In this document: positions 1 through 7,065 of the stretch, piece after piece
How the letters are laid out: every line of letters starts with the position of its first letter
Position numbering within the stretch: position 1 is the first letter of the stretch
Translations under genes and position numbers: made by a program
Notes under the pieces: generated by a model
What the model was told of the DNA's origin: nothing
The model's input: the letters and a program-made list of their open reading frames with translations, nothing else
Database searches by the model: none
From: a virus
Strand: one strand, 5' to 3'
Length of the DNA: 20,071 nucleotides
IMG/VR virus record: IMGVR_UViG_3300042922_000086
Location: 1 to 20,071 of that record

Positions 1-1086
1 TACACCGCTTATAAATACGCCTAGATTGTTATACCACGCTAAGCCTACAGGTACATTAGGCTGTACAAATGTCAAACCAGATATCGTAACCGATGTTTCG
101 CCGGATGGTATTTCTTTTAATGCCGAAGCTTGATTGCTGTAAGAACTGTTTGTAACCGCTCCCGTAGTTGGTAAGATATATTTAACTGGTGTGGCTTTGG
201 CCTTGTCAAATTTCTGTATACCCTCTACCGTTACAAGCTGATTACTTTTACCATTTAAGAACAATTCTGCCAGTCCGTTGTCGGCGGTTGTAAAATGTGC
301 AAGGGATGTGTCTGCAATGGTAGCTTTATCTTTATAGCCATTGGCCCACATAGCGCCATCTGACCTTACTTCTACGTTGCCATTACCTTTTACAAGTCCT
401 ATTACCGTATCTGTAGCAATTCCTACTCCGACAATTCCTTGTGCTTCGTCCCTGTATAACTTGGATTGATCTCTGTAATATTTACTATTGTCTGTAGCAT
501 CTTCTGGTACTACTCCACCTACTGCATATCGTTTAGATAAGTCTGCATTGGTTGTAGCTATAACTGCTTGTGCTGTTGCAATATTAGCCTGGATGGTTAT
601 GTTAGCGAGGTAATTGGGTTCTAATTTGTTTGCTGTTATGGAACCATCTTTTACAAAACAGCTTACTTTTCCATCAGTTCCTATCAAAAAACCTATAGTA
701 CTAGAATCTACAAATTCATATTGGGTAACTAATTTAGAGATATCAACTTCTGTAGTTGAACCATCGGTATTTGTGAATATAAGTTTATTTGTATCGGTAT
801 CTATATACCCACTAACAGGAACCTTTTCTAAAGCAGTATCAAACGTCTTAATTGTTCCATTCTTCAATGTTACTGTAATGACGCCTGTAGTTAAGTTCAT
901 ATCCCAATTTGCAACCATAGTTAATGCATCAGTGACAGGAAATTTAGTGGTGTCTAATGTGACAGTCCTGTCATCAAGGGTGTTTAATGCAACATCCATT
1001 TTGTTAAGATTAGTGGATCCAAGTGCTGTAGATGTACTTGGTTGATTAATCCAGTTTATTCTTGTATAAGCTTTGTCAAATGCCAT
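1..1086 (-). CDS. Tail fibre / receptor-binding-type protein, 3' end outside window
   Basis: The frame is open without a stop from the ATG at 1086 to the left edge, giving 362 residues of a longer protein. It begins MAFDKAYTRINW and has NLNKMD near residue 30, an N-terminal pattern (Trp, Pro/Ser/Thr stretch, then LNKMD) that I associate with baseplate-anchored fibre proteins of Clostridia and Bacillus prophages. The body is rich in Thr, Ser, Asn, Gly and Val. It has a middle segment with YYRDQSKLYRDEA-like alternation resembling a trimeric coiled stalk, and then predicted beta-rich sequence, all typical of fibres. AGAAGGTG lies 6-7 nt before the ATG. It follows a 61-residue gene that it overlaps by 31 nt. 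Its role would be at the tail tip, binding the host surface. The receptor-binding tip, normally C-terminal, is not in view, so host specificity cannot be read. Confidence 0.75.
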   Translation of the reverse strand, partial: MAFDKAYTRINWINQPSTSTALGSTNLNKMDVALNTLDDRTVTLDTTKFPVTDALTMVANWDMNLTTGVITVTLKNGTIKTFDTALEKVPVSGYIDTDTNKLIFTNTDGSTTEVDISKLVTQYEFVDSSTIGFLIGTDGKVSCFVKDGSITANKLEPNYLANITIQANIATAQAVIATTNADLSKRYAVGGVVPEDATDNSKYYRDQSKLYRDEAQGIVGVGIATDTVIGLVKGNGNVEVRSDGAMWANGYKDKATIADTSLAHFTTADNGLAELFLNGKSNQLVTVEGIQKFDKAKATPVKYILPTTGAVTNSSYSNQASALKEIPSGETSVTISGLTFVQPNVPVGLAWYNNLGVFISGV

Positions 1087-1241
1087 AATTCACCTTCTTT
1101 CGGCGAGATAATCAAATCGTCTATTGAGGAACTGTCCATCTTATTTAAATGCATTTTTTTCTGAGTATCTTTGCTTCCGGATTCTTTTTGTATGCGACTT
1201 AATTCTTCCCAATCGACTTTTGCATACTCGTTTTTATACAT
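1056..1241 (-). CDS. Small 61-residue protein with fibre-like LNKMD motif
   Basis: This short charged protein has no signal peptide or membrane segment. A GAGGT Shine-Dalgarno lies about 6 nt before the ATG, which supports real translation. Its 3' end overlaps the fibre gene by 31 nt, and the fibre's ribosome site lies inside it, suggesting translational coupling. It contains YAKVDW, then about 20 residues, then LNKMD and IDDL. The fibre protein that follows has AYTRINW, about 15 residues, then LNKMD and LDD. The shared order suggests a diverged copy of the fibre's N-terminal anchor; this is inference, and codon use at LNKMD differs between the two. No known family is recognised otherwise. 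Confidence 0.6.
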   Translation of the reverse strand: MYKNEYAKVDWEELSRIQKESGSKDTQKKMHLNKMDSSSIDDLIISPKEGELWHLTKLIQE

Positions 1242-1263
1242 GTATCTACCTCATTTAGGCATA

Positions 1264-1295
1264 ATAAAAGCACCTACCATGTGGTAGATGCCTTT
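1264..1295 (-). terminator. Intrinsic terminator after the secreted cargo gene
   Basis: Read on the minus strand, the arms CATCTACCA and TGGTAGGTG close a two-base loop. They extend to a stem of about 13 bp with G-U wobbles, followed by CUUUUAUUAU. The site lies 12 nt beyond the stop of the cargo gene and before the small LNKMD gene. Late transcripts for the downstream fibre gene would have to read through it or start anew; no promoter is evident in the 22 nt between it and the next start. Confidence 0.75.
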
Positions 1296-1306
1296 GTTTA
1301 CTAATA

Positions 1307-1918
1307 TTAATCTACTATTATCTTCATGACTCCTGTATTGACTGCATATTCTTCGAATCCATATCCCGTGTTCAACACTTCTTCTGGATAAAAACTGTAT
1401 TTTACTAAGTTGACGCCAACATGCAATTGTATATCTTCATATTCAAGCGTTCCGCTTATGACTTTACCATTGCTGTTTCTAAATACAAAGTCTATCGGGT
1501 TAAATATTTTGTGTATGTCGGTTTCAAATGTCAGTATCTTGCTGAATACTTGTCGTTTCAATGTATCATTAAATATTTTAGTTGTTATTGGTACTGTTAT
1601 TTCTATGTCGTGGTATTGAGGTATGTCCTTGTCCATATCTGGTAAATATTTAAGCGTAATTTTAGCTTCATCATCTTTGACAGGCTCTACCGATAATAGC
1701 TTCCAATATTTTAAAGAAATTTGCTCATTACTTTCTTTATCATAAACAATCCCAGTTATTTTATAATCGTAACTATTGGTGTATTCACCTGGATAAAACT
1801 GCCTTACCTGCTTTATATCCCCTTTAAAAATTGCTTCTTTACTATTCTCTGATGCGAATGCTTGAAATGGAATTAATATCATTATTAAAGCTATTAGTAT
1901 AGATATGCGTTTTTTCAT
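1307..1918 (-). CDS. Secreted protein of unknown function (candidate moron)
   Basis: The protein has 203 residues starting at MKKRISILIALIMILIPFQAFA-SEN: a Lys/Arg n-region, a hydrophobic core and a type I signal peptidase site after about residue 23. No lipobox Cys is visible. The start at 1918 is preferred because GGAGG sits 9 nt upstream; an upstream in-frame TTG at 1927 directly abuts that GGAGG and is unlikely. The mature part is mixed beta-rich (ITGIVYDK, IEITVPITTK, GKVISGTLEYEDIQL) with no recognised domain. It sits inside the tail-gene run yet has its own promoter-like sequence upstream and an intrinsic terminator downstream, the hallmark of a prophage cargo gene expressed during lysogeny. 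An exported product could alter the cell surface or exclude other phages, but nothing in the sequence proves this. Confidence 0.8.
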   Translation of the reverse strand: MKKRISILIALIMILIPFQAFASENSKEAIFKGDIKQVRQFYPGEYTNSYDYKITGIVYDKESNEQISLKYWKLLSVEPVKDDEAKITLKYLPDMDKDIPQYHDIEITVPITTKIFNDTLKRQVFSKILTFETDIHKIFNPIDFVFRNSNGKVISGTLEYEDIQLHVGVNLVKYSFYPEEVLNTGYGFEEYAVNTGVMKIIVD

Positions 1919-1941
1919 AAGCAACAACCTCCGTTTACATT

Positions 1942-1970
1942 ATTATACATAAATATATCAATTAAAACAA
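1942..1970 (-). promoter_or_regulatory. Sigma-A-type promoter for the secreted cargo gene
   Basis: On the minus strand a perfect -10 box TATAAT (1942-1947) is spaced exactly 17 bp from TTGTTT (1965-1970), which keeps the TTG half of the -35 consensus. The expected start would fall near 1935, just before the GGAGG at 1928-1932, giving a very short leader. It lies in the 58-nt gap between the hub gene stop and the cargo gene start. AT-rich DNA produces chance matches, so the position and perfect spacing are the main support. Confidence 0.5.
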
Positions 1971-1976
1971 TACTAA

Positions 1977-4037
1977 TTATTGCATTTCAAACACCTTTTT
2001 ATACATTTTTTGGACCATATATAATGTCCACGCATGAAAATTTTCATAATTTATCCTATGAACTTTTCCATCCGAAACATATTGACCCTCATCTGTATTG
2101 TCCCTTTTATCAATTATTTCTATGATGTTATAATCAAGTGCATTGAAACCAAAAGATTCAAAAGCGCTTTCTACTTGCTGTGCTAGCAAACCAAAAAGTA
2201 TTCCTTTTCCGTATGCATTTGTCTTGAATCTATATTGCCAAGGTTTTAAAGCTAGGTATAGTTCATCTGGCAATTCTTCTATGCTTTTAAAGTCATATTT
2301 TAATCTAAAATCAGATGAAGAAAGTGGTTGGAATGTTGCGTTACACCAGTTTACACTAGCTACGTTTACACCATTCAAACCTACGTTTCCAGATCCTGTG
2401 TAGATAGGTTGAATATGGTTTGAGTCATAATAATAATTATTCCTTGTAGCATATGTGATAACAGTAGACCCGTTAACTTGACACGCCGGAGTTTGTATTT
2501 CGTTGTGTTTTATTACCGTACTTTGTGATACACTTGTAATATCTCCGACACTGATTTCACCTGGTCTCATTTCTGAATATTGAATGTTAGAACTACCCTT
2601 TACTGCTAAGGCAGCTGGAGTCATAGTGTTGCTAAAACTTCCATAAGAAAGTTCTATAACTGAATCATTTTGGTTGTTTCCTGTGACTTTGAATGACCCA
2701 CCAGTTATTTTAGCGCTTGTACTCTCTATACTACCTTTAAATTTTCCATTAACTGCTTCTATACTGCCATCAAGTAAAATCTTAAAGTTGCTATTAGCTG
2801 TTACAATACCTTCTAATTCAATATTAAGAGCCTGTATCTTAGCCAATTCTGGAGATAGATTAATAGCGCCAATTACACCATCTTTCTCAACTCTCTGATT
2901 AATCTCGCCTGCTTGTATTGTAAATTGAGCATCGGAATTATCTTTATTGTTAGTTATCTGAACTTGTAATTCTCCGGCTTTAATATCGATTTGGTTTTCC
3001 AATCCTTCGGCTATGTCAATCATGTTAATAGATAGTTCTTCGACGCTCTTTTTTATAACTAACGCCTTACCTGCCATTTGTTGAATATCAACACCTAGAC
3101 TTTTAGCTTCACTTCTTTTTTGATTGCCCGGTGCAGAAATATCATCTTTTAAGGCCTGTATACCCGATAGTGTTCGATTAAAAACAAAGGATTCTACTGC
3201 ATCATCATTTGTTATGCACGTAACAGTGTCACCTACTTCTACATAGGGCAAACCCATCATTATTGTACTGTGCGGTCGATAGATTTTATCTTTTATCTGT
3301 AGTAAAATAGCATTTGCAATTGCTTGCATTGCTATGCTGCCTTTTCCATAAAGAAGATAGTTTCCCGTTATAATATAGGCATTACCTTCTTCTCCGACAG
3401 TAGTTCCGACGTCTTCATCCTCTTGTCTAATGGTTAATGATGTTATTGCTTCAACAATGTATTCTTCATAATCTATTTTGTAATATCCGCTAGTTATATA
3501 CTCTCCGCTTTCAGCAGGAAACAAATCTTCGGATGGATAAAGTGTTTCTGATGGGTACAAACCTAACCCACTTAATTGTATAACCTTAAACTTGTTATAC
3601 CTTGTTATATGACCAAATCCGGCGTTTATTTCACATAGCCTTTTCAATACATCCCTGCCCACTAAAACGCTTGGTGAAACGGTCTTTACAAGCATCACAT
3701 CGTCGTTTGTAATCGTTTGGTCTTCATAGTCAATGTCCAAATGTGAAAGAAGTGACAGTCTCATGTTTTTAACTGATATAGGAAAAGTTAAACTATTATA
3801 CCAAGTAGATACATCCGCATCAGTTTTTAACATTGCATCGTATCCGGTTATATCTTTTGTTTTTTGGTTATGTTTCTTTTTACAAGAATCAACGACATAA
3901 GTCCCTAGTGGCATTTCAAATTCACCAATAGACTGAGTTATAGTAAATAACTGCCCTGATAGCTCTTGTATAACATTAATAACAGAAAATTGAACCTGTG
4001 AAGCTTCGCAAGAACCAATTACTATATCATCTGCCAT
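1977..4037 (-). CDS. Tail hub / tail-tip fibre protein with C-terminal S74 chaperone domain
   Basis: This is a 686-residue open frame. The N-terminal ~240 residues (GSCEASQVQF, PLGTYVVDS, LTFPISVK) match my memory of the hub part of prophage tail proteins that follow the tape measure. Residues ~330-470 carry fibre-like repeats (IQALNIELEG, VNGKFKGSIES, AKITGGSFKV). The C-terminus is a Peptidase_S74-type intramolecular chaperone: SSSDFRLKYDF around residues 573-583, then GLLAQQVE and the final YENFHAWTLYMVQ helix. In that family autocleavage falls between Ser and Asp, here Ser575-Asp576, releasing the chaperone after trimerisation. The listed ATG (MADD) has no good ribosome site. Coding similarity continues upstream in the same frame (PNLDLTINSDRIIAESFELTESLC), and the true start appears cut off by a frameshift described at 4100-4147. 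Confidence 0.82.
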   Translation of the reverse strand: MADDIVIGSCEASQVQFSVINVIQELSGQLFTITQSIGEFEMPLGTYVVDSCKKKHNQKTKDITGYDAMLKTDADVSTWYNSLTFPISVKNMRLSLLSHLDIDYEDQTITNDDVMLVKTVSPSVLVGRDVLKRLCEINAGFGHITRYNKFKVIQLSGLGLYPSETLYPSEDLFPAESGEYITSGYYKIDYEEYIVEAITSLTIRQEDEDVGTTVGEEGNAYIITGNYLLYGKGSIAMQAIANAILLQIKDKIYRPHSTIMMGLPYVEVGDTVTCITNDDAVESFVFNRTLSGIQALKDDISAPGNQKRSEAKSLGVDIQQMAGKALVIKKSVEELSINMIDIAEGLENQIDIKAGELQVQITNNKDNSDAQFTIQAGEINQRVEKDGVIGAINLSPELAKIQALNIELEGIVTANSNFKILLDGSIEAVNGKFKGSIESTSAKITGGSFKVTGNNQNDSVIELSYGSFSNTMTPAALAVKGSSNIQYSEMRPGEISVGDITSVSQSTVIKHNEIQTPACQVNGSTVITYATRNNYYYDSNHIQPIYTGSGNVGLNGVNVASVNWCNATFQPLSSSDFRLKYDFKSIEELPDELYLALKPWQYRFKTNAYGKGILFGLLAQQVESAFESFGFNALDYNIIEIIDKRDNTDEGQYVSDGKVHRINYENFHAWTLYMVQKMYKKVFEMQ

Positions 4038-4099
4038 GCATAAACTTTCGGTTAATTCAAATGATTCGGCTATTATTCTATCGCTATTTATGGTTAAAT

Positions 4100-4147
4100 C
4101 TAAGTTAGGAAAATATATTGCTTTAATTCATCAGATATATCAAGCAT
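4100..4147 (-). pseudogene. Detached 5' end of the tail hub gene (frameshifted)
   Basis: ATG at 4147 follows a strong AAGGAGATAT ribosome site and encodes MLDISDELKQYIFLT before a TAG at 4100-4102. One base away, the frame of the hub gene is open from 4127 downward and reads YFPNLDLTINSDRIIAESF into MADDIVIG. The family normally opens with a short helix (DISDELKQYI-like) followed by a strand such as this, so the two pieces look like one gene broken near the four-A run at 4110-4113. Adding one T on the coding strand would give KQYIFPNLDLT. The cause could be a mutation in a decaying prophage, a sequencing or assembly error, or a larger deletion of 3n+1 bases. The sequence at the junction is not a convincing programmed slippery site. 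Confidence 0.75.
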
Positions 4148-4158
4148 ATATCTCCTTT

Positions 4159-4512
4159 CTACCGTTCTTTAAAGTCAAGCGATAAGGCAGAATAAAGCAA
4201 CGCTCCAACACGTAAATTCCTAAAAGGCGCACCCTTTTTAATCACTTTAAATTCTCTTGTTTCATATATTCCGCTCATTGCATCTGGGTAAGTAATGTTT
4301 ACATATCTATTTTGATTAATCAGTTGTAATATTGTAGATACTTCCTCTTTAGTTGGATCAGTCCATTCATAGGCTATATTTCTTTTTTGTGTAAGTATTT
4401 CAGAATGGTCTAATCCATCCGCTGTAACTTGGCTTTCTCCTACTTCTATATCTTCCATGTCCCAACTAAACGATGTTGGAGTTCTAATTTCTACATCATT
4501 AAATTTATGCAT
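4159..4512 (-). CDS. DUF6711-like tail protein
   Basis: The protein has 117 residues: a short N-terminal strand motif FNDVEIRTPTSFSWDMEDIEVGE, a central QKRNIAYEWTDPTKEEVSTIL and YVNITYPD, and a C-terminal LDFKER. This order (TPTSF near the start, KR-x-L/I-x-x-x-W in the middle, VTYPD, a final strand ending ER) fits my memory of DUF6711, a small protein found after the tape measure in Gram-positive siphophages. The position between tape measure and hub suggests a distal-tail or tail-tip structural role. The function is inferred from position only, and the family call is from motif recall rather than a search. Confidence 0.7.
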   Translation of the reverse strand: MHKFNDVEIRTPTSFSWDMEDIEVGESQVTADGLDHSEILTQKRNIAYEWTDPTKEEVSTILQLINQNRYVNITYPDAMSGIYETREFKVIKKGAPFRNLRVGALLYSALSLDFKER

Positions 4513-4524
4513 ATTATCGCTCCT

Positions 4525-6357
4525 TTACAAAGTAGTTTTTAATATATATCCATTCATTTTTCCGGTTTGTTTTTGTGAACGCTGTGTTGATTTATATATC
4601 GGACCATCGGTCATATAGATATCGGTTTCAATTATAGGTGCTTCTTGACTTTGTTTTAAGAATAGTGGCGCAATGGCTTTAGTAATCCCCTGGCTAATCA
4701 TGCTATTTAAAACATCAAGAGGAGCCACTACTTCTGGACTTTTTGCGTCTCCAACTCCTTTTAGTCCGTACGGTGTGCTAAATATGGTTGGCTTGCTAAA
4801 AATACCACCCTTTGCATACCAGTCAACGCCTATCTTAGGAACACCTTCTTCCACCCATTTAAGGGGATTCATGGAACCCGAAACTGTGAAATGTGGCATT
4901 TTCAACTTTGGAAATTCCCACTTAAAGTTAAAGAAGCCTTTTATTTTTTCAATAACTCCACTTATAACAGTTTTGGCACTATCCATTTTTTCCTTAATCG
5001 TTTTAACCATTGCTGTTAATTTTCCACCTGTTAATGTATCAATGAATGTAAAACCTGCTGTATAATATCCTTTAATTCCTTCCATTGTTGCAGACGCTAT
5101 ACCTTTGATTCCACCGCCGTTTTCTTCGTAAGCGGTCTTTATGTTGCCTAATTTTTCGCTTATAGTCGTCTTGGCAGCATCCATCACGTTACTTATTTTA
5201 TCTTTTACTCCATTCCAAATCTCAGTTGTTTTTGTTTTAATTCCATCCCATTTTTCTGAAATCCAACTTCCTAGTATGGTAGCTTTTTCTTTTACTGTAT
5301 CCCAATTCATTACAAGGGCTGTGCCTATTGCTATTAATGCTCCTATTGCTAGTATAACTAAAGCTATTGGATTGGCTGCCATAACAGCATTTAAACCACC
5401 TTGTGCAAGCGTCTGAGCCAGTGTTGAAGCTTTCCATGCATCCATTATTCCTGTTACTACACTGACCACTTGTAGAGCCATTATAGCGCCTAATAATCCA
5501 CCTAATATAGGGATAAGTATATTAGAGTTGTCAGCTATAAAGCCGATGACATCAGAAACAAATCCAAGTGCCGTTCCTGCTATTTCTTGGATTTGTGGCG
5601 CTTTATCCATGAACCATGTGAGCATATTTGACAATTGAGGAATCAATTCTAACATTAATTTGTTTTTAACTCCATCAAAAGTAGCTTTTACATTGTCCAT
5701 GGAATCCCCGAATCCCTCAGCTGCTACAACGCTTTCTCCGGACATTACAATTCCTAGTTCGTCCGCTTTGTCTTTTAAAGCTTGCATACCTTCGGAGCCT
5801 TCACTTAATAAAGGTTTTAGTTCTGTGTAGGACTTACCTAATAAATCATTACCGATACTATTTTTTAACGCTCCTTCTTCCATATCAGCAAGCGAGTTCA
5901 TTACCGTTTCAAAGGCTGCTTCTGGTGTCATAGAAGATAAATCCGACATTGATATACCTAGTTGCTCATAAGCGGTTTTCGCGGTCTCAGAACCGTTTTG
6001 TGCATCAACCATTGTGTTAGACAACTTTTTCATGCCTGTTTCTAAAACTCCAATATCTGCACCACTCTGGCTGGCAGCATATCCCCATCTTTGCAAGCTC
6101 TCTATTCCTATGTCAGTCCTTTGAGATAATTCCAACCACCCTGCTGCTGTTTCGGAAGTACTGTTCGCCAGAGTAAGAAGTCCAGCTACTGCCACCCCTG
6201 CTCCTGCGACTACAGCAGCACCAATTTTTGCACCCTTATTGGCAATATCTTGTAGACTGGTTTTAGTTTCTTTCCCTTTTTTGTCTACGCTCTTTAGAGA
6301 CTCTATTGCGTCTTTATCATCTATTAATACAGTACCAAATAATCTAAACAGTTCCAT
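4525..6357 (-). CDS. Tail tape measure protein
   Basis: Starting at MELFRLFGTVLIDD the protein has 610 residues. An in-frame ATG six codons upstream lies inside the AAGGAG ribosome site that serves 6357, so 6357 is the better start. N-terminal alpha-helical region (DIANKGAKIGAAVVAGAG, SQRTDIGIESLQRWGYAASQSG), then hydrophobic helices near residues 270-345 (ILIPILGGLLGAIMALQVV, MAANPIALVILAIGALIAIG) and a C-terminal Trp/Lys/Phe-rich segment (FKWEFPKLKMPHF, WYAKGGIFSKPTIF) characteristic of tape measures. In this class it sets tail length and is ejected with the DNA. At roughly 1.5 angstroms per residue, a ~90 nm tail is expected. It overlaps the end of the chaperone fusion by 14 nt, the usual arrangement. 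Confidence 0.95.
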   Translation of the reverse strand: MELFRLFGTVLIDDKDAIESLKSVDKKGKETKTSLQDIANKGAKIGAAVVAGAGVAVAGLLTLANSTSETAAGWLELSQRTDIGIESLQRWGYAASQSGADIGVLETGMKKLSNTMVDAQNGSETAKTAYEQLGISMSDLSSMTPEAAFETVMNSLADMEEGALKNSIGNDLLGKSYTELKPLLSEGSEGMQALKDKADELGIVMSGESVVAAEGFGDSMDNVKATFDGVKNKLMLELIPQLSNMLTWFMDKAPQIQEIAGTALGFVSDVIGFIADNSNILIPILGGLLGAIMALQVVSVVTGIMDAWKASTLAQTLAQGGLNAVMAANPIALVILAIGALIAIGTALVMNWDTVKEKATILGSWISEKWDGIKTKTTEIWNGVKDKISNVMDAAKTTISEKLGNIKTAYEENGGGIKGIASATMEGIKGYYTAGFTFIDTLTGGKLTAMVKTIKEKMDSAKTVISGVIEKIKGFFNFKWEFPKLKMPHFTVSGSMNPLKWVEEGVPKIGVDWYAKGGIFSKPTIFSTPYGLKGVGDAKSPEVVAPLDVLNSMISQGITKAIAPLFLKQSQEAPIIETDIYMTDGPIYKSTQRSQKQTGKMNGYILKTTL

Positions 6358-7020
6358 GTGTTTCTCCTTTCCCAAAGGATTTTTCTAACTCTAATATATC
6401 CTGCATGATATCATCTTTATTTCTAGTATCCAGCACGGCTTTCTTTGGTTTAATATTGTCCCAAAACTCATTAAATGATATGTAGGTTTTCTTATCCATG
6501 TTGGAGTATTGTGCAAGATAAATTCTAAAAGCATATTCTTTTGTATCTTCATCCATGGCACGTTCAATTACTTTTAATCCGTTTTTAAGAGGAAGATTTA
6601 AAACATACTCTATATTTCCGTATCTTTTAAGCAGGAGGTCTTCTATTTCGTCTCTTTGGATTCCCCTGCTTGTGATAAAAAATCTTCTATTCCATCTGAT
6701 TGAAACAATTCAGTAAAAAACTCTTTAATTTGCTTAATTCCCATTTTGCTTACTTCTTCCTCATTAAGGCCGGTAAGACTTGATATCAATTTCTTAACTT
6801 CTTTTTGTGCTTTAAATAGATTTCTTATTAGCTTAGTAACCATGTCAATTCCAATGCCTACTATAATTTCTTTCCCTAGTGTTGTAGCATCTTTTTTATT
6901 TTCTAATTTAGATTTCTGTATTGTTTTAGTAATCTTATCTACATCAGCTTCTAAACCCATTTTGTCTATTATTTCAGATATTGTAAAAACATCGTTTAAG
7001 TCAAATTCTTTTTTTATCAT
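6344..7020 (-). CDS. Tail assembly chaperone G-T, made by -1 frameshift
   Basis: This is the extended product of about 225 residues. The first ~115 codons are read from 7020 in the G frame. Ribosomes slip -1 at the heptamer at 6676-6682 and continue ITSRGIQRDEIEDLLLKRYGN...YAFRIYLAQYSNMDKKTYISFNEFWDNIKP to a stop at 6344. The C-terminal part is typical of the T half of tail chaperones (short helical domain with YA-x-R-x-YLA and EFWD), which recruits tail tube subunits onto the tape measure. The -1 frame is open from the slip site onward with no stop. An isolated start at 6556 has no ribosome site, so the T part is almost certainly made only by frameshifting. The classic parallel is lambda G/G-T. 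Confidence 0.85.
6629..6682 (-). promoter_or_regulatory. Programmed -1 ribosomal frameshift signal
   Basis: On the minus strand the in-frame heptamer T TTT TTA (6676-6682) fits X XXY YYZ exactly, with zero-frame codons GAT TTT TTA. After a 4-nt spacer, AAGCAGGGG (6663-6671) can pair with CTCCTGCTT (6629-6637) in a 9-bp stem with one G-U pair and a loop of about 25 nt. The zero-frame stop at 6643-6645 is in that loop. Slippage joins the G frame to the downstream T frame. Confidence 0.85.
6643..7020 (-). CDS. Tail assembly chaperone G (zero-frame product)
   Basis: This 125-residue acidic/lysine-rich helical protein (MIKKEFDLNDVFTISEIIDKMG...EEVSKMGIKQIKEFFTELF) lies directly between the tail tube and tape measure genes, the fixed location of chaperone G. 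Its start has an AGGAGGGG ribosome site. An intrinsic terminator sits between it and the tube gene upstream, so its mRNA level should be lower than that of the tube gene, as expected for a catalytic-type assembly factor. The short product ends QAGESKETK; its stop codon lies inside the loop of the predicted frameshift-stimulating stem. I see no conserved motif beyond the general fold pattern; the call rests on position, size and the frameshift partner. Confidence 0.85.
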   Translation of the reverse strand: MIKKEFDLNDVFTISEIIDKMGLEADVDKITKTIQKSKLENKKDATTLGKEIIVGIGIDMVTKLIRNLFKAQKEVKKLISSLTGLNEEEVSKMGIKQIKEFFTELFQSDGIEDFLSQAGESKETK

Positions 7021-7031
7021 TTCCCCTCCTA

Positions 7032-7059
7032 TAAAAAGAGGATGGATTTCTCCACCCTC
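7032..7059 (-). terminator. Intrinsic terminator after the tail tube gene
   Basis: The minus-strand RNA has GAGGGUGGA, a GAAA tetraloop, UCCAUCCUC and then UUUUUAU: a 9-bp stem with one G-U pair and a strong U tract. It is 6 nt past the tube stop and 12 nt before the G start. It probably terminates part of the late transcript, keeping the tube message more abundant than the chaperone and tape measure messages. Confidence 0.85.
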
Positions 7060-7065
7060 ACAATA

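Noticed and set aside
614-1045. Plus-strand 143-residue open frame opposite the fibre gene
   Set aside because: It has low-complexity Val/Ser/Thr composition typical of the antisense of a fibre gene, and the opposite strand has a clear gene with a ribosome site.
4105-4118. Programmed frameshift at the hub gene start
   Set aside because: The sequence around the four-base run does not fit X XXY YYZ in the zero frame and I see no stimulating stem; an indel is simpler.
5237-5437. Minus-strand 66-residue frame inside the tape measure gene
   Set aside because: Out-of-frame shadow of the tape measure coding sequence with no ribosome site.
6344-6556. Independent 70-residue gene
   Set aside because: No ribosome site at its ATG, the frame stays open upstream to the slippery site, and the protein is the T half of the frameshift product.
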